The notes: generated by a model from the sequence alone, not told the origin. Shown: positions 1 through 9,024, counted from the first letter of the stretch. The stretch: DNA of 64,000 bases from Bacteroidales bacterium UBA6248 (GCA_002441345.1 DJVU01000006.1:159019-223018), one strand, 5' to 3'. Made by a program: numbers and translations.

Positions 1-359
1 TTTCCGGATTTGCGGGTAAACATCCATATAGCGATCAGGATTCCGATGGCAGCGCCATGACTGGCAAGCCCGCCTTCCCAGATTTTTAGTATGCTGATCG
101 GATCTGCAAGGTAATCCATAGGCTGGTAAAACAGAATATGGCCGAGGCGTGCTCCGATAACTGTAGCAATAACCACATAGGTTGCAAGACTGTCGAGCAG
201 CTTTACCGGCAGGTTTTCGCGTTTAAATACCTGTTTCTCAAGTATAATATACCCCAGGTAAAATGCCAGGGCGAAAAACAGTCCGTACCAGCGGATCTGA
301 AGGCTGCCCAGTTTGAAAATTACCGGACTTACATCCCACATTATCTGATTCAGTATCAT
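1..359 (-). CDS. lgt: Prolipoprotein diacylglyceryl transferase, N-terminal part
   Basis: Lgt transfers diacylglycerol from phosphatidylglycerol to the lipobox cysteine of prolipoproteins in the inner membrane. Reading the minus strand from an ATG at 359 gives 119 codons that run off the left edge. The family pattern is clear: WYGLFFALAFYLGY (residues 24-37), GARLGHILFYQP (69-80) and WEGGLASHGAAIG (94-106), where His101 sits in the place of the catalytic His-Gly pair. About the first 40% of the enzyme is present. A TAnnTTTG -7 element lies just upstream at 380-387, so it may have its own short leader although the glycosyltransferase upstream is on the same strand 64 bp away. The downstream half is outside the window, so intactness cannot be judged. 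Confidence 0.93.
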   Translation of the reverse strand, partial: MILNQIMWDVSPVIFKLGSLQIRWYGLFFALAFYLGYIILEKQVFKRENLPVKLLDSLATYVVIATVIGARLGHILFYQPMDYLADPISILKIWEGGLASHGAAIGILIAIWMFTRKSG

Positions 360-379
360 TTTTTAGTGTTTTGGTTTTG

Positions 380-387
380 CAAAAGTA
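380..387 (-). promoter_or_regulatory. Candidate -7 promoter element for lgt
   Basis: TACTTTTG on the minus strand matches the Bacteroidota -7 consensus TAnnTTTG and lies 20 bp before the lgt start. No good TTG -33 element is seen at the expected distance. Confidence 0.4.
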
Positions 388-423
388 CATAATAATGCCG
401 GAGCCTGTAATTCGTCGCATTTA

Positions 424-1551
424 TTAGGGGATTCGGGTAGTTTCGAGCAGCTCCCTGCAGGTTTCGCTGCAGGCAGATGGAATGCTTCCGGGAATAATAC
501 CGGAGTATCGCCGGGCTTTCTTCAATGCACTGTTAAAAGAATCGTCTTTCCCGTCCCAGCAGGCGAAAAGGTTAAGGTCATCCATGCGCCTGGCAAGGTA
601 TTCCTGTTCGGTTTGGCCGGGAGTGGCAACGAGTACGGCTTTATTTCCTGTAAAAGCGAGATCCATTATGGTAGAATAGCCCGACCGGCTGATTACGAGT
701 GGATTTTTTTTCAGGATTGCTCCAAAAACAGCGGCCGGAAGATGGCCGGTAATATGAATGCTGGTGCTGATTTCCAGAATTTCCGTACTGCCGGGGATAC
801 CCCGTACAATAAGGCATTTGCAATTTGCATCCGGAAGAAGCCGCAACAGCGTTTCTTCAAAAATGCTTCGCTGTGGTTCGGGACCTGAAATGACAGCCAG
901 GATATCGTAAGACTGTATTGGTTCTGCCGGAGGTGCCGTATGCCCGAAGCGGCTGAGCGGACCTGTGAATTTTGTATTTGGCGGCAGATCTGTCCCGTGC
1001 GATAACATCCCCGAAAGGTTATAATTTTCAGCAGAATCGGGTATCCAGACCTCCTGATACCGTTTTAATAAAAAAAGCACGCAGCGGGAGAGGAGGGATT
1101 CGGCAAATTTCAGGAAGGGAGGAGGTATAATGTTGACCTGATGCGTGATGAAAACAGAGTAAGCATGTTTTGTCCATAAACCGTAACGGTTGTCGGAGAT
1201 AACAATCCCAATGTTGTGTTTGCGAACCAGATGCCCGATGGAACGGTGTTCCCTGACTATATTGAACAGGATACGAGGCAATTGCAGCATTAGTTTAATT
1301 CCAAGCGGAAAGCTCCTGCTGTAGGTGACGTTATAGCCCGGCATCCGGATGAATTCCAGCCCGGGGAATTCGGTTCTCAGCAGTTCAAGTCCGGCTCCGC
1401 CTGCTCCGATCATAACCCTTGCTCCGGCTTCGGAAAGGTGATGAATAATGGGTATACAGCGGGCGGCATGACCCAGTCCCCAGTCGAGCGGACAAATCAG
1501 GATTCCGGGTTTTCGGGTGTCTTTTAACTGCATAAAGCGGTTATGGTTCAT
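424..1551 (-). CDS. MurG-like (GT28-type) glycosyltransferase
   Basis: A 375-residue protein of the MurG/UDP-glycosyltransferase fold (GT-B). The N-terminal segment CPLDWGLGHAARC (about residues 20-32) is the glycine-rich acceptor loop typical of these enzymes, and the C-terminal half has the sugar-nucleotide side with SRSGYSTIMDLAFTG. There is no signal peptide or membrane segment, so it probably acts at the cytosolic face of the membrane. The true acceptor is unknown; MurG itself is not likely because the sequence is too divergent and no mur genes are near. Start: ATG 1551 is the longest, but a TAAGTTTG -7-like box at 1553-1560 lies directly before it, so the real start may be ATG 1533 (Met7). 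The product could serve cell-surface glycan or glycolipid synthesis. Confidence 0.72.
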   Translation of the reverse strand: MNHNRFMQLKDTRKPGILICPLDWGLGHAARCIPIIHHLSEAGARVMIGAGGAGLELLRTEFPGLEFIRMPGYNVTYSRSFPLGIKLMLQLPRILFNIVREHRSIGHLVRKHNIGIVISDNRYGLWTKHAYSVFITHQVNIIPPPFLKFAESLLSRCVLFLLKRYQEVWIPDSAENYNLSGMLSHGTDLPPNTKFTGPLSRFGHTAPPAEPIQSYDILAVISGPEPQRSIFEETLLRLLPDANCKCLIVRGIPGSTEILEISTSIHITGHLPAAVFGAILKKNPLVISRSGYSTIMDLAFTGNKAVLVATPGQTEQEYLARRMDDLNLFACWDGKDDSFNSALKKARRYSGIIPGSIPSACSETCRELLETTRIP

Positions 1552-1812
1552 GCAAACTTAACAAAAATCGCCCGTTCAATCCGCTCCGAGGATAGCATAT
1601 TTGCGTAAACACATAATACGTCGCAGGGCACGTGCCGGGAAAGATTGCCAGAATTATAAATAAGGAAAATGTTTGATGTGACCGGTATGCAACGGGAATT
1701 TATTAATTTCACGGATTCATTTCCTTCCGGCTTTTGCCTGATGCCCGATGGCTCATTGCGTTGCAAAACAATCAATTGAACTTTTTATTTACATAATTGC
1801 TCTGACTGCTAT

Positions 1813-2919
1813 ATGTACGCTGATGAACTCGTTTATCAAATTGCGCTTACCCTGTTGCCGGGCGTGGGTGATATAAATGCCCGCAAACTCGTTTCACATA
1901 CAGGCAGTGCTGCGGCTGTTTTTCATGAAAAAGCAGGTAGTTTGCTTCGCATACCCGGTATGGGACAGCAAACGGTTGATCTTATACTATCCGGCAGAAA
2001 TGTTGTTGACCGTGCGGCTGAGGAGCTGGAGTTTATAAAGAAACACGATGTAAATGCCTTGTTTTTTACCGGGAGTGATTATCCCGCACGGCTCAGGCAT
2101 TGCATCGACAGTCCGGTAATGCTTTATTTTATTGGTAATGCAAACCTGAATGCGCCCAGGATAGTCAGTATTGTGGGAACCAGAAAGGCAACCGAATACG
2201 GGAGGGAGATGTGCCGGAGCCTGATTGCCGGATTAAAGGAGCTGGATGTACTGGTGGTGAGCGGACTGGCTTACGGTATTGATACCCGGGCGCACAAAGT
2301 GGCACTTGATGAGGGGCTGATGACGGTTGGAGTGCTTGCGCATGGCCTCGACAGAGTATATCCGCCTGCCAACGAAATGCTTGCCCGGCGAATGCTGCAT
2401 CAGGGCGGGCTGTTGACCGAGTTTATGAATGGTACCATTCCCGATCGGGAGAACTTCCCGAAGCGAAACCGCATTATTGCAGGACTTGCAGATGCAACCA
2501 TCGTTGTTGAAGCCGGAGCAAAAGGCGGAGCCCTTATTACGGCAGATATTGCAAATTCATACAACAGGGATGTGTTTGCAGTACCCGGAAGAGTAGGCGA
2601 CCAGTTTTCGGAAGGATGTAATAATCTGATTAAAACGAACAGGGCGGCATTGGTTCAATCAGCAGCAGATGTAATGTACATTATGGGTTGGGATTCTCCC
2701 CCTGTGCCTGCTGCAGGTATTCAGCGCAATCTGTTTGTTCAATTGTCGCCCGATGAAGAGGCTGTAACAGCCATCCTTAAAGAATACGGGGAATGCAGTA
2801 TGGATAAAATTTGTCTCAGCACCGGTATCCAGCCCAGTAAAGTAGCAGCTGCTTTACTTAATCTTGAATTTGAAGGAATGGTAAAAAGCCTCCCCGGTAA
2901 GATCTATCGCTTATTCTGA
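1813..2919 (+). CDS. dprA: DNA-processing protein DprA
   Basis: DprA binds incoming single-stranded DNA during natural transformation and loads RecA. The 368-residue protein has the usual order: an N-terminal helical HhH-like part (LLPGVGDINARKLV), the Rossmann-like SMF domain from about residue 100 to 310 with SGLAYGIDTRAH and the family signature FPKRNRIIAGL, and a C-terminal winged helix (about 310-368). Length is normal. It stands alone between a gene-free 260-bp stretch and a convergent membrane-protein gene whose 3' end overlaps it by 9 bp. No other competence gene is in the window, but DprA is also common in Bacteroidota not known to be competent. Confidence 0.95.
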   Translation: MYADELVYQIALTLLPGVGDINARKLVSHTGSAAAVFHEKAGSLLRIPGMGQQTVDLILSGRNVVDRAAEELEFIKKHDVNALFFTGSDYPARLRHCIDSPVMLYFIGNANLNAPRIVSIVGTRKATEYGREMCRSLIAGLKELDVLVVSGLAYGIDTRAHKVALDEGLMTVGVLAHGLDRVYPPANEMLARRMLHQGGLLTEFMNGTIPDRENFPKRNRIIAGLADATIVVEAGAKGGALITADIANSYNRDVFAVPGRVGDQFSEGCNNLIKTNRAALVQSAADVMYIMGWDSPPVPAAGIQRNLFVQLSPDEEAVTAILKEYGECSMDKICLSTGIQPSKVAAALLNLEFEGMVKSLPGKIYRLF

Positions 2920-3573
2920 ACCGGATTTAATCATCAGACTGCGGCCCATAAGAATGAAGGAAATCAGCAAAGTGCCTCCCATAAAAACGGCAAAGAAAAA
3001 CATATCGTTGCCCTGAAGGGTAAAGCGGTAAATTCCGTGAAAAAATGTTGCTGCAAACAGCCCGGTCATAGAGTCGATAAAGCGGTTGTTTCTCACTTTT
3101 CCCATTCCGGTGAAGAAGCCCAGAATAACGGCAAGCATAACCGTCATAAATCCAAATGTAATTCCGTATAAACCGAGGCAACAGTTCTGATCGCCGTAAA
3201 ACACAATAAATGGTGAATAAAGCGTGCTTAATCCCAGGCCGATGGCTGCAGTATAAATGATGCCGTCAGTTGTTCCCTTGAAAAGTTTACTTCGCATGAT
3301 GCTGAAATGAAGCAGCAGAAATTTGCCGGCTTCATGAACAAAAGCAACGAAAACAAAGGAATATACTACGATTCTGCGCAAACTTCTGCCTCCGTCGATG
3401 TTCAGGTAACGGGCCAGGAATTCGGCCAGAATTACCGGAATAAAAAGCAGAATGCCATAAATGAATGCCCTGAAAAATAATCTGAAATCCCCGTTGGGAT
3501 ATTTGAAACGCAAATAAAGAAATAACAGCAGGAATATGACGGGAGAGATCAATAATCCGATAATCTTTTCCAT
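2911..3573 (-). CDS. PrsW-like polytopic membrane protein with altered catalytic motifs
   Basis: A 220-residue protein with about seven membrane segments resembling the PrsW/CAAX-like intramembrane protease family. The signs are HEAGKF in the place of the PrsW EExxK motif, TDGIIYTAAIGLGLS matching the next conserved helix, and FHGIYRF matching the final His motif. The first Glu of EExxK is His here and the Glu of the second motif (GFA-x-x-E) is replaced (GLSTLYS), so proteolytic activity is doubtful. The frame is open upstream to 3669, but that N-terminal extension lacks family character, and ATG 3573 (MEKIIGLLIS) starts the first membrane helix, so I use it. It converges on dprA with a 9-bp overlap. 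Role unknown. Confidence 0.55.
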   Translation of the reverse strand: MEKIIGLLISPVIFLLLFLYLRFKYPNGDFRLFFRAFIYGILLFIPVILAEFLARYLNIDGGRSLRRIVVYSFVFVAFVHEAGKFLLLHFSIMRSKLFKGTTDGIIYTAAIGLGLSTLYSPFIVFYGDQNCCLGLYGITFGFMTVMLAVILGFFTGMGKVRNNRFIDSMTGLFAATFFHGIYRFTLQGNDMFFFAVFMGGTLLISFILMGRSLMIKSGSE

Positions 3574-4020
3574 TTCTGACCAGTTTATGTAATAAAAAGA
3601 GAAGTATAAGACACTATGGTTATAAAGCGTATCCTGATGAATTTCTAACCAAAACCAGATCGTGACCACGGGAAGCGTTCATGCCCGGTTCTGCATCAAA
3701 GAGCAAATATAGGGAGATAAAAGCATTTTATATTCTTACCCGCATATTTTTCTTAATTTGATATAACGGAATCGCGATGGTTTTTGAAAATATTATCGCT
3801 TTGAAATTTGTGTTAATACGCTGAAAGTGTTGACAGTGAATATGAATTGAATATTTGATGTGTTCTTAATTGTTCAGGGAAGTTATTCAGTTTTTTTCAA
3901 TACCGGTAGTAGGGAGTGGTTGCATTTATAAACCCTGCGATGGCGCGGAGAACCGATTTTATTACTTTTGCATTAGTCCGGCAGGATATACCAGGGCCGG
4001 ACGATATATAACGACAGTCT
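3574..4020. other. Gene-free divergent intergenic region
   Basis: About 450 bp between the PrsW-like gene and rsgA. AT-rich, with no believable ORF of either strand; the minus-strand frame 3897-4295 only shadows rsgA. The only recognisable element is the -7 box at 3963-3970. I see no tRNA or strong hairpin. Confidence 0.6.
3963..3970 (+). promoter_or_regulatory. Candidate -7 promoter element for rsgA-dtd
   Basis: TACTTTTG fits the TAnnTTTG consensus and lies 50 bp before the rsgA ATG. No matching TTG lies 18-21 bp upstream. Confidence 0.4.
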
Positions 4021-4962
4021 ATGAAGGTTAGCAGCGGTGTTGTTGTCAGATCGACCGGAAGCTGGTGCACTGTTATGACACCCGGAGGTTCGCTTGTGGA
4101 ATGTAAGCTGAAGGGCAACTTCCGGATTAAGGGAATCCGGTCAACCAACCCGGTGGCTGTGGGCGACAATGTTGAATTTACCTTTGAAACCGACCGGTCA
4201 TACGGACTAATCCATACTATTGCCGACCGGTACAATTTTATTGTCCGGAAGGCTACCAGGCTTTCCAAACAGTCGCATATCATTGCTGCAAACATCGATC
4301 AGGCAGTGGTAATGGTTACGCTTTCAAAACCGAGAACATCCACCGGTTTTATCGATCGTTTTCTGGTGACAGCCGAAGCCTATCACATCCCCGGAGCATT
4401 GATTTTTAACAAATGCGACATCTATACATTAGCTGAAAATCAGCAGCTTGAGAAACTGATGAAGCTGTACTCCTCGCTGGGTTACCTCTGCATTCGGACT
4501 TCCGCGCTTGAGGGTTCCGGACTTGAGGAGGTTAAGAACCTTTTCAGGGATAAGGTGAGTCTTATCAGCGGACATTCGGGAGTGGGCAAAACCGCACTTA
4601 TCAATGCGATTGAACCTGGTCTGATGCGCAAAGTCGGCGCTATCTCCGACTATCACAGCAAAGGAAAGCATACCACTACCTTTGCTGAAATGCTTCCGCT
4701 CGGTTTTGGCGGCTTTGTGATCGATACCCCTGGCATTAAGGAATTCGGACTGGTTCATTTTGACAAACAGGAGGTGGCAGAACGTTTTCCCGAAATGCGC
4801 GGTTTGATGCACGAATGCCAGTTCAATAATTGCACCCACATCCATGAACCGGGATGTGCAGTGAAAAAGGCACTTGCAAAAGGCGGGATTGATGCCGGAA
4901 GGTATTCGAATTACATCAGTATCGTCAACGATGAGTATTTCGAAGAAAGCGAATGGGATTGA
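4021..4962 (+). CDS. rsgA: Ribosome small subunit-dependent GTPase RsgA
   Basis: RsgA (YjeQ) is a circularly permuted GTPase that proofreads late assembly of the 30S subunit. The 313-residue protein has an N-terminal OB fold (about 1-85), then the permuted G motifs in the expected order G4 NKCD (130-133), G1 GHSGVGKT (184-191), the GKHTTT switch (215-220) and G3 DTPG (235-238), and a C-terminal zinc site C266, C271, H273, C279. The order G4-G1-G2-G3 is diagnostic. It is followed 31 bp later by dtd on the same strand, so the two are probably co-transcribed as a translation-quality pair. Confidence 0.97.
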   Translation: MKVSSGVVVRSTGSWCTVMTPGGSLVECKLKGNFRIKGIRSTNPVAVGDNVEFTFETDRSYGLIHTIADRYNFIVRKATRLSKQSHIIAANIDQAVVMVTLSKPRTSTGFIDRFLVTAEAYHIPGALIFNKCDIYTLAENQQLEKLMKLYSSLGYLCIRTSALEGSGLEEVKNLFRDKVSLISGHSGVGKTALINAIEPGLMRKVGAISDYHSKGKHTTTFAEMLPLGFGGFVIDTPGIKEFGLVHFDKQEVAERFPEMRGLMHECQFNNCTHIHEPGCAVKKALAKGGIDAGRYSNYISIVNDEYFEESEWD

Positions 4963-4993
4963 GCATTGCTTTATAAATTAAACGTGTGACCGT

Positions 4994-5446
4994 ATGCGGC
5001 TTGTAATACAGCGGGTGAGCAGGGCTTCGGTGAACAGCCCCGGATTTGAAACGGCTTCTGTCGGGAAAGGGATGCTGATACTCACCGGAATTGAGGAAAA
5101 CGATACCATAGAGGATGCAGAATGGCTGGCAGGAAAGGTAGCCAGGTTGCGGATTTTTGCCGACTCCATGGGTGTGATGAACCTTTCGGTTGGCGAAATA
5201 GGAGGAAGTATACTGGTTGTCAGCCAATTTACACTTCATGCCAGTACCAGGAAAGGGAATCGGCCATCGTATATACGTGCTGCCAGGCCTGAAACCGCGG
5301 TTCCGCTGTTTGAGTCGTTTGTTCGATTGCTTAAAGAAACTACAGGGCTAACCGTTGAAACCGGATGGTTCGGTGCTATGATGCAGGTGGAACTGGTTAA
5401 CGACGGCCCCGTGACAATTATAATTGATTCTAAAATCAGGGAATAG
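4994..5446 (+). CDS. dtd: D-aminoacyl-tRNA deacylase
   Basis: Dtd hydrolyses D-amino acids mischarged on tRNA (D-Tyr-tRNA and others) and also removes Gly from tRNA-Ala. The 150-residue protein begins MRLVIQRVSRASV as the family does. It carries both active-site signatures, SQFTL (77-81) and NDGPVT (136-141), the latter forming the chirality-sensing Gly-cisPro loop with the partner subunit. Length is normal and it acts as a cytosolic homodimer. It lies just after rsgA; the small membrane protein gene follows 25 bp later. Confidence 0.97.
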   Translation: MRLVIQRVSRASVNSPGFETASVGKGMLILTGIEENDTIEDAEWLAGKVARLRIFADSMGVMNLSVGEIGGSILVVSQFTLHASTRKGNRPSYIRAARPETAVPLFESFVRLLKETTGLTVETGWFGAMMQVELVNDGPVTIIIDSKIRE

Positions 5447-5471
5447 AACCAAATCTTTAAATGAAACCGCT

Positions 5472-5663
5472 ATGAGTAAACGAAAGATTTTCGATGTTGT
5501 GTTTATTCTTATTGCTTTCGGCATTTACGTGGTTATTCTGAATGTTGACAAACAGATCGACAGTTGCAATATAGTTTCAAGAAATATCTGGATCCCGCTG
5601 GTACTTGCTTATTATGCCGGCAGATTTGTATCCTTGTATGCTGGCGTGAAGAAGAGTGAATAA
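5472..5663 (+). CDS. Small membrane protein, unknown function
   Basis: A 63-residue protein with two predicted membrane helices (about residues 7-25 and 38-56) joined by a short loop with one Cys (IDSCN), and a basic C-terminus. The frame is open from 5424, but that extension overlaps dtd; ATG 5472 starts a normal short membrane protein (MSKRKIFDVV). It follows dtd closely and is followed by a strong terminator at 5694-5735, so it is probably the last gene of the rsgA-dtd unit. I do not recognise a family. Confidence 0.55.
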   Translation: MSKRKIFDVVFILIAFGIYVVILNVDKQIDSCNIVSRNIWIPLVLAYYAGRFVSLYAGVKKSE

Positions 5664-5693
5664 GCAGATTGCAGAAACCATTCTGATTTATAC

Positions 5694-5735
5694 AAAAACG
5701 GCTAAGTTCTTTAATAAAGTGACTTAGCCGTTTTT
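5694..5735. terminator. Bidirectional intrinsic terminator
   Basis: A perfect 14-bp inverted repeat (AAAAACGGCTAAGT at 5694-5707, its complement at 5722-5735) with a 14-nt loop. A-run and T-run on the two sides let it work on both strands, between the plus-strand rsgA-dtd unit and the 3' end of the minus-strand TonB receptor. Confidence 0.85.
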
Positions 5736-5753
5736 GCAGTATAATCCGAAGGA

Positions 5754-8084
5754 TCAGAAGCTCATATTCAGACCAAAGCTGGGCATAACCGGGAGCTGGT
5801 ATACTTTGTCACCGGTAACGCGGTTGACGTAGAAAATGTTGTCGCGGTTGTATATATTGGTAACGCTGAGATTTGATTCAAGCAGTCCTTTTTTGCCCAC
5901 CTTGAAGCGTTTTGTAAGGCTGAGGTCGAGGCGGTGGTAATACGGAAGACGGGCAGCGTTGTAATCGGCATACAGGATTCCCAGTTCGCCGTTTTCAACG
6001 ATATAAGTAGAGCCTGTGCCCTGTTCGAAAGTAAGTTCCTCAAAGAAACCCTGTGTCTGCGTAAAAGGGAAGCCCGATCCTAAATTCCAGCGGGCATTAA
6101 GTTCCCAGTCGAGTTCTTCTCCGAAACGATAGGAGCTGACCAGGTTAACGTTATGGCGGCGGTCGTAGTGCGGCACATACGAACTGATGCCGTCGAAGCG
6201 GTTTACCCATGCCAGGGAGTACACCGCCCAGAAGTAAATTTTTCGTTCATCGTATTTAAAACTGACGTCGAAGCCGTTGGCATCGCCGTTCTCGATGATA
6301 AAATCCTTGCGGAGGTTTTCAGGTTTAAAACTGGGGCTGGTGGGGTCGTTGTACGGGTCAATGTCGTCGAAAACCTTGTTGCGGTTGATGTTGGTGAGCT
6401 GTGAGAAGTTCTTGTAGTACACTTCCACGTTTACGCTGACTCTGGGCAGAGGGTCAATTTCCGCACCCAGGATGATATGTTCAGCTTTTTGCAGCTTGTG
6501 ACCGACTTTTCTTCCGTCAAATTTTTCCGGCAGGTTGGCGGAGCCGGAAAGGAAGCCGTAGAAGAGGTTTACCACATCCCGGTCGGAATTGGCGCTGATC
6601 AGGTTTTGCGAATAGAGTCCGGCAGCCATCTTCATCCTGAAGTTATCGGTGAAGTTGTATTTCATCGCCAGTCTTGGTTCGGGCGAGAAGTTGCCGAGCG
6701 AAGCATAGTACTGTATCCTGAACCCGGGTTCAAACAGCAGTTTGCCCCTGTTCATTTTGTATTTGATGAAACCGGCGATTTCGGTGGTGTTTTCCACCTG
6801 GCTGATGCGCCTTCCGATGGAATTGTAGAAATCGAATACGGTTTTGAATCCAAGACCTTCGAGTCCGTATTTTATCTCATCTTTTCCGAGAAAATAGGTA
6901 AATCCCAGTCCCAGGTTAAATCCGTTGATTTCGCTGGAGCGCGATGGGAGAGATCCTTCTTCCATGGTGATGTAATAAGATGAATAGGCTATGTTTCCTT
7001 CGAGCAGAACGGGGTTGTTTCCGGGGATAACCACAAAGTTGGCTCCGCCTCCTGCAGCATCCCACTGATAGGTGGCCATGTTTGTATAGTCAACCTTATC
7101 TTTAAAATTGAATCCGTAGAAATTGACTTTGGATCCATTGGAGGCATTTATGGAAATTTTTCCGTAAATGTCGGTATAGTTAAAGGGCAGTCCGGTTGAA
7201 TCAATGTATTTATAGAACAGGTCGGATGTTTGTTTCAGATAGGAATTTTTAGCGGAGATCAAAAACGATACACTTCCCGATCCGTCTTCGGTTTGTTTTT
7301 TCAGGGGGCCTTCGAGCATCAGTTTAGCACCGAACGTACTGGCTCCGAATTTGCCGGCCAGATGTTTTTTGTTTCCGTCGCGGGTTGTAAGATCCATAAC
7401 CGACGAAATACGGCCTCCGTACTGTGCATTAAAGCCTCCGGTGTATATATCGGCATTCCGGAGTATTTCCGTATCAAAAACAGAGAAAAGCCCGATGGAG
7501 TGGAACGGATTGTAAACGATCATTCCGTCGAGCAGCACTTTATTTTGTATGGGTGAGCCTCCGCGGATGTAGAGTTGCCCACCCTGGTCGCCTGTAAAGA
7601 TAACACCGGGCAGAACCTGCAGATACTGAGCCAGGTCGGGCTGCCCGCCAATGGTCGGGATCCGGCTGATTTGCTTGGGGGTAAGTTTTATCACCGAGGT
7701 GCGGGTGTCGCTCCGCGCTTCTTCGCGTTCGGCTGTAACCTGCACGGCTCCAAGTGTCACGGCCGACTGGTCGAGGAACAGTTTCTTTGTAAGTACAGTG
7801 TTGCCTTTAATGGTAACCTGTTCGCGCAGGGTGTCGTATCCCATGTAGGTTACCATAAGGGTGTAATTCCCGTCAGGGATTCTTGTAATGGTAAAATAGC
7901 CGTTTACGTCGGTGGCAGCCCCGTATGTGGTTTTGTAAAGATAAACGTTGGTGAAAATTACCGGTTCACCGGTCTCTTTTTCATAGACAAATCCGCGAAT
8001 TGTCCCGTTTTGTGCATTCAGGCTGACGCTTCCTGCCAGTAGAATTGTTAAGGCTATGGAAATCGTTTTGTAAAAGGTTCGCAT
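5754..8084 (-). CDS. TonB-dependent outer-membrane receptor with carboxypeptidase-like N-domain
   Basis: An outer-membrane beta-barrel for energised uptake. The 776-residue protein starts with a signal peptide (MRTFYKTISIALTILLAGS, then SLNAQ). Next come a CarboxypepD_reg-like beta-sandwich (about 25-105), a plug domain (about 120-230, with YIRGGSPIQNKVLLDG and the DGM-YNPFHSIGLFSVFD stretch) and a barrel to the C-terminus ending in FGLNMSF. I use ATG 8084, which begins directly with the signal peptide, rather than 8102. No SusD partner, sensor or sigma/anti-sigma pair is adjacent, so it is not an obvious polysaccharide-locus SusC, and the substrate is unknown. A -7 element at 8313-8320 suggests a 5' leader of about 230 nt. 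Confidence 0.9.
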   Translation of the reverse strand: MRTFYKTISIALTILLAGSVSLNAQNGTIRGFVYEKETGEPVIFTNVYLYKTTYGAATDVNGYFTITRIPDGNYTLMVTYMGYDTLREQVTIKGNTVLTKKLFLDQSAVTLGAVQVTAEREEARSDTRTSVIKLTPKQISRIPTIGGQPDLAQYLQVLPGVIFTGDQGGQLYIRGGSPIQNKVLLDGMIVYNPFHSIGLFSVFDTEILRNADIYTGGFNAQYGGRISSVMDLTTRDGNKKHLAGKFGASTFGAKLMLEGPLKKQTEDGSGSVSFLISAKNSYLKQTSDLFYKYIDSTGLPFNYTDIYGKISINASNGSKVNFYGFNFKDKVDYTNMATYQWDAAGGGANFVVIPGNNPVLLEGNIAYSSYYITMEEGSLPSRSSEINGFNLGLGFTYFLGKDEIKYGLEGLGFKTVFDFYNSIGRRISQVENTTEIAGFIKYKMNRGKLLFEPGFRIQYYASLGNFSPEPRLAMKYNFTDNFRMKMAAGLYSQNLISANSDRDVVNLFYGFLSGSANLPEKFDGRKVGHKLQKAEHIILGAEIDPLPRVSVNVEVYYKNFSQLTNINRNKVFDDIDPYNDPTSPSFKPENLRKDFIIENGDANGFDVSFKYDERKIYFWAVYSLAWVNRFDGISSYVPHYDRRHNVNLVSSYRFGEELDWELNARWNLGSGFPFTQTQGFFEELTFEQGTGSTYIVENGELGILYADYNAARLPYYHRLDLSLTKRFKVGKKGLLESNLSVTNIYNRDNIFYVNRVTGDKVYQLPVMPSFGLNMSF

Positions 8085-8312
8085 GAGAACGTTATTAAGC
8101 AAATTGAGTGATTTACCCGGAGGTGTTATGCGTTTCCGGGCTCCCGGACAGCGGCTGCTTCAAATCATTACCAAATCATTTTACCCGGAATTCAACACCG
8201 CGGGCACCCGAATGCTTCAAAATTCAGTTGCTCTCCTTTTAACGCTTCTGTACGCCGGTGTCTATACTGGAAAGATACGGTTATTCAAAAACAGCCCTTT
8301 TTCGGGGTCGGA

Positions 8313-8320
8313 CAAAAGTA
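8313..8320 (-). promoter_or_regulatory. Candidate -7 promoter element for the TonB receptor
   Basis: TACTTTTG on the minus strand, matching TAnnTTTG, 229 bp before the receptor start. No clear -33 element. Confidence 0.3.
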
Positions 8321-8332
8321 GTTAATTTTTTT

Positions 8333-8836
8333 TCAATCTTTCCGATAATCATCGTTTGGGAAAGGGCTTTTTTTTGCGTGTTTATAAACGTCCGAAGCGT
8401 TTTGCGAAAGTGCTGTCAACAAAGTTTCCGTACTTGCCAGCCGGGGTGTTATCTGAGAGGGGAGAATGCAGTTGTTGCCGCCCGGAAGCAGGTGGCGGTG
8501 GCTGGCCGTGAAATTGTAGATGACGTCGCGGAGTTTGACAGGTATAATACGGAATATGCGGAATATACTCCACCAGCCCCCAAGTAGGCGGCAGAGCTCA
8601 AGAGCCGCTTCTGAACGCAGGTATAACCTGCCGTTACGGATGAATACCAGGCTGTCGCCCGTTAATCCGGGAAAAATTTTCTGTAAACCAGTGCCTGCAT
8701 CCATCGCATCCCGCAAAGGCATAAACAGGAGTTTCTGCTTTCGGTCGGCATTAAGCAACAGCCTGACGCTCCGGCAGCAAAACATGCAATCGCTGTCGAA
8801 TAATACGATGCCTCCTGAGTCGTTCCGTGTGTTCAT
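8333..8836 (-). CDS. DCC-family thiol-disulfide oxidoreductase (DUF393)
   Basis: A 167-residue protein of the DUF393/DCC family, small thioredoxin-fold proteins named for the motif DxxCxxC. Here the motif is LFDSDCMFCCRSVR near the N-terminus, followed by FMPLRDAMDAG and DSLVFIRNGRLYLRSEAAL, both family-typical. The frame is open to 9010, but ATG 8836 places the DCC motif at the usual distance from the start, and the longer version would run through the icd promoter, so I use 8836. It probably acts as a cytosolic redox protein; real substrates are not known. It is divergent from icd. Confidence 0.8.
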   Translation of the reverse strand: MNTRNDSGGIVLFDSDCMFCCRSVRLLLNADRKQKLLFMPLRDAMDAGTGLQKIFPGLTGDSLVFIRNGRLYLRSEAALELCRLLGGWWSIFRIFRIIPVKLRDVIYNFTASHRHLLPGGNNCILPSQITPRLASTETLLTALSQNASDVYKHAKKSPFPNDDYRKD

Positions 8837-8952
8837 GCGTATGCAATTAAGCTCTTGTTTTGAACCTGTGTTCGTAAAAAATTTAAGGGGCGACATTTTG
8901 TCTGCAGAATTCAAACAAATGAGGGAACGGATTGTTAGACTTGCGCGGATTT

Positions 8953-8982
8953 TTGAAAGTTGTTCCCGCTTTATTATTTTTG
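8953..8982 (+). promoter_or_regulatory. Consensus Bacteroidota promoter for icd-gltA
   Basis: TTG at 8953-8955 (within TTTTG), 19 bp spacer, then TATTTTTG at 8975-8982: an exact fit to TTG-N19-TAnnTTTG. The icd start is 42 bp downstream. The best housekeeping promoter in the window. Confidence 0.75.
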
Positions 8983-9024
8983 CAATAGTAAATATTGCAA
9001 TGATAAACATAACTACTTAATTCG

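Noticed and set aside
1548..1775. 75-codon minus-strand frame upstream of the glycosyltransferase
   Set aside because: Overlaps that gene's start, no protein-like pattern; the 260-bp gap is better read as a leader.
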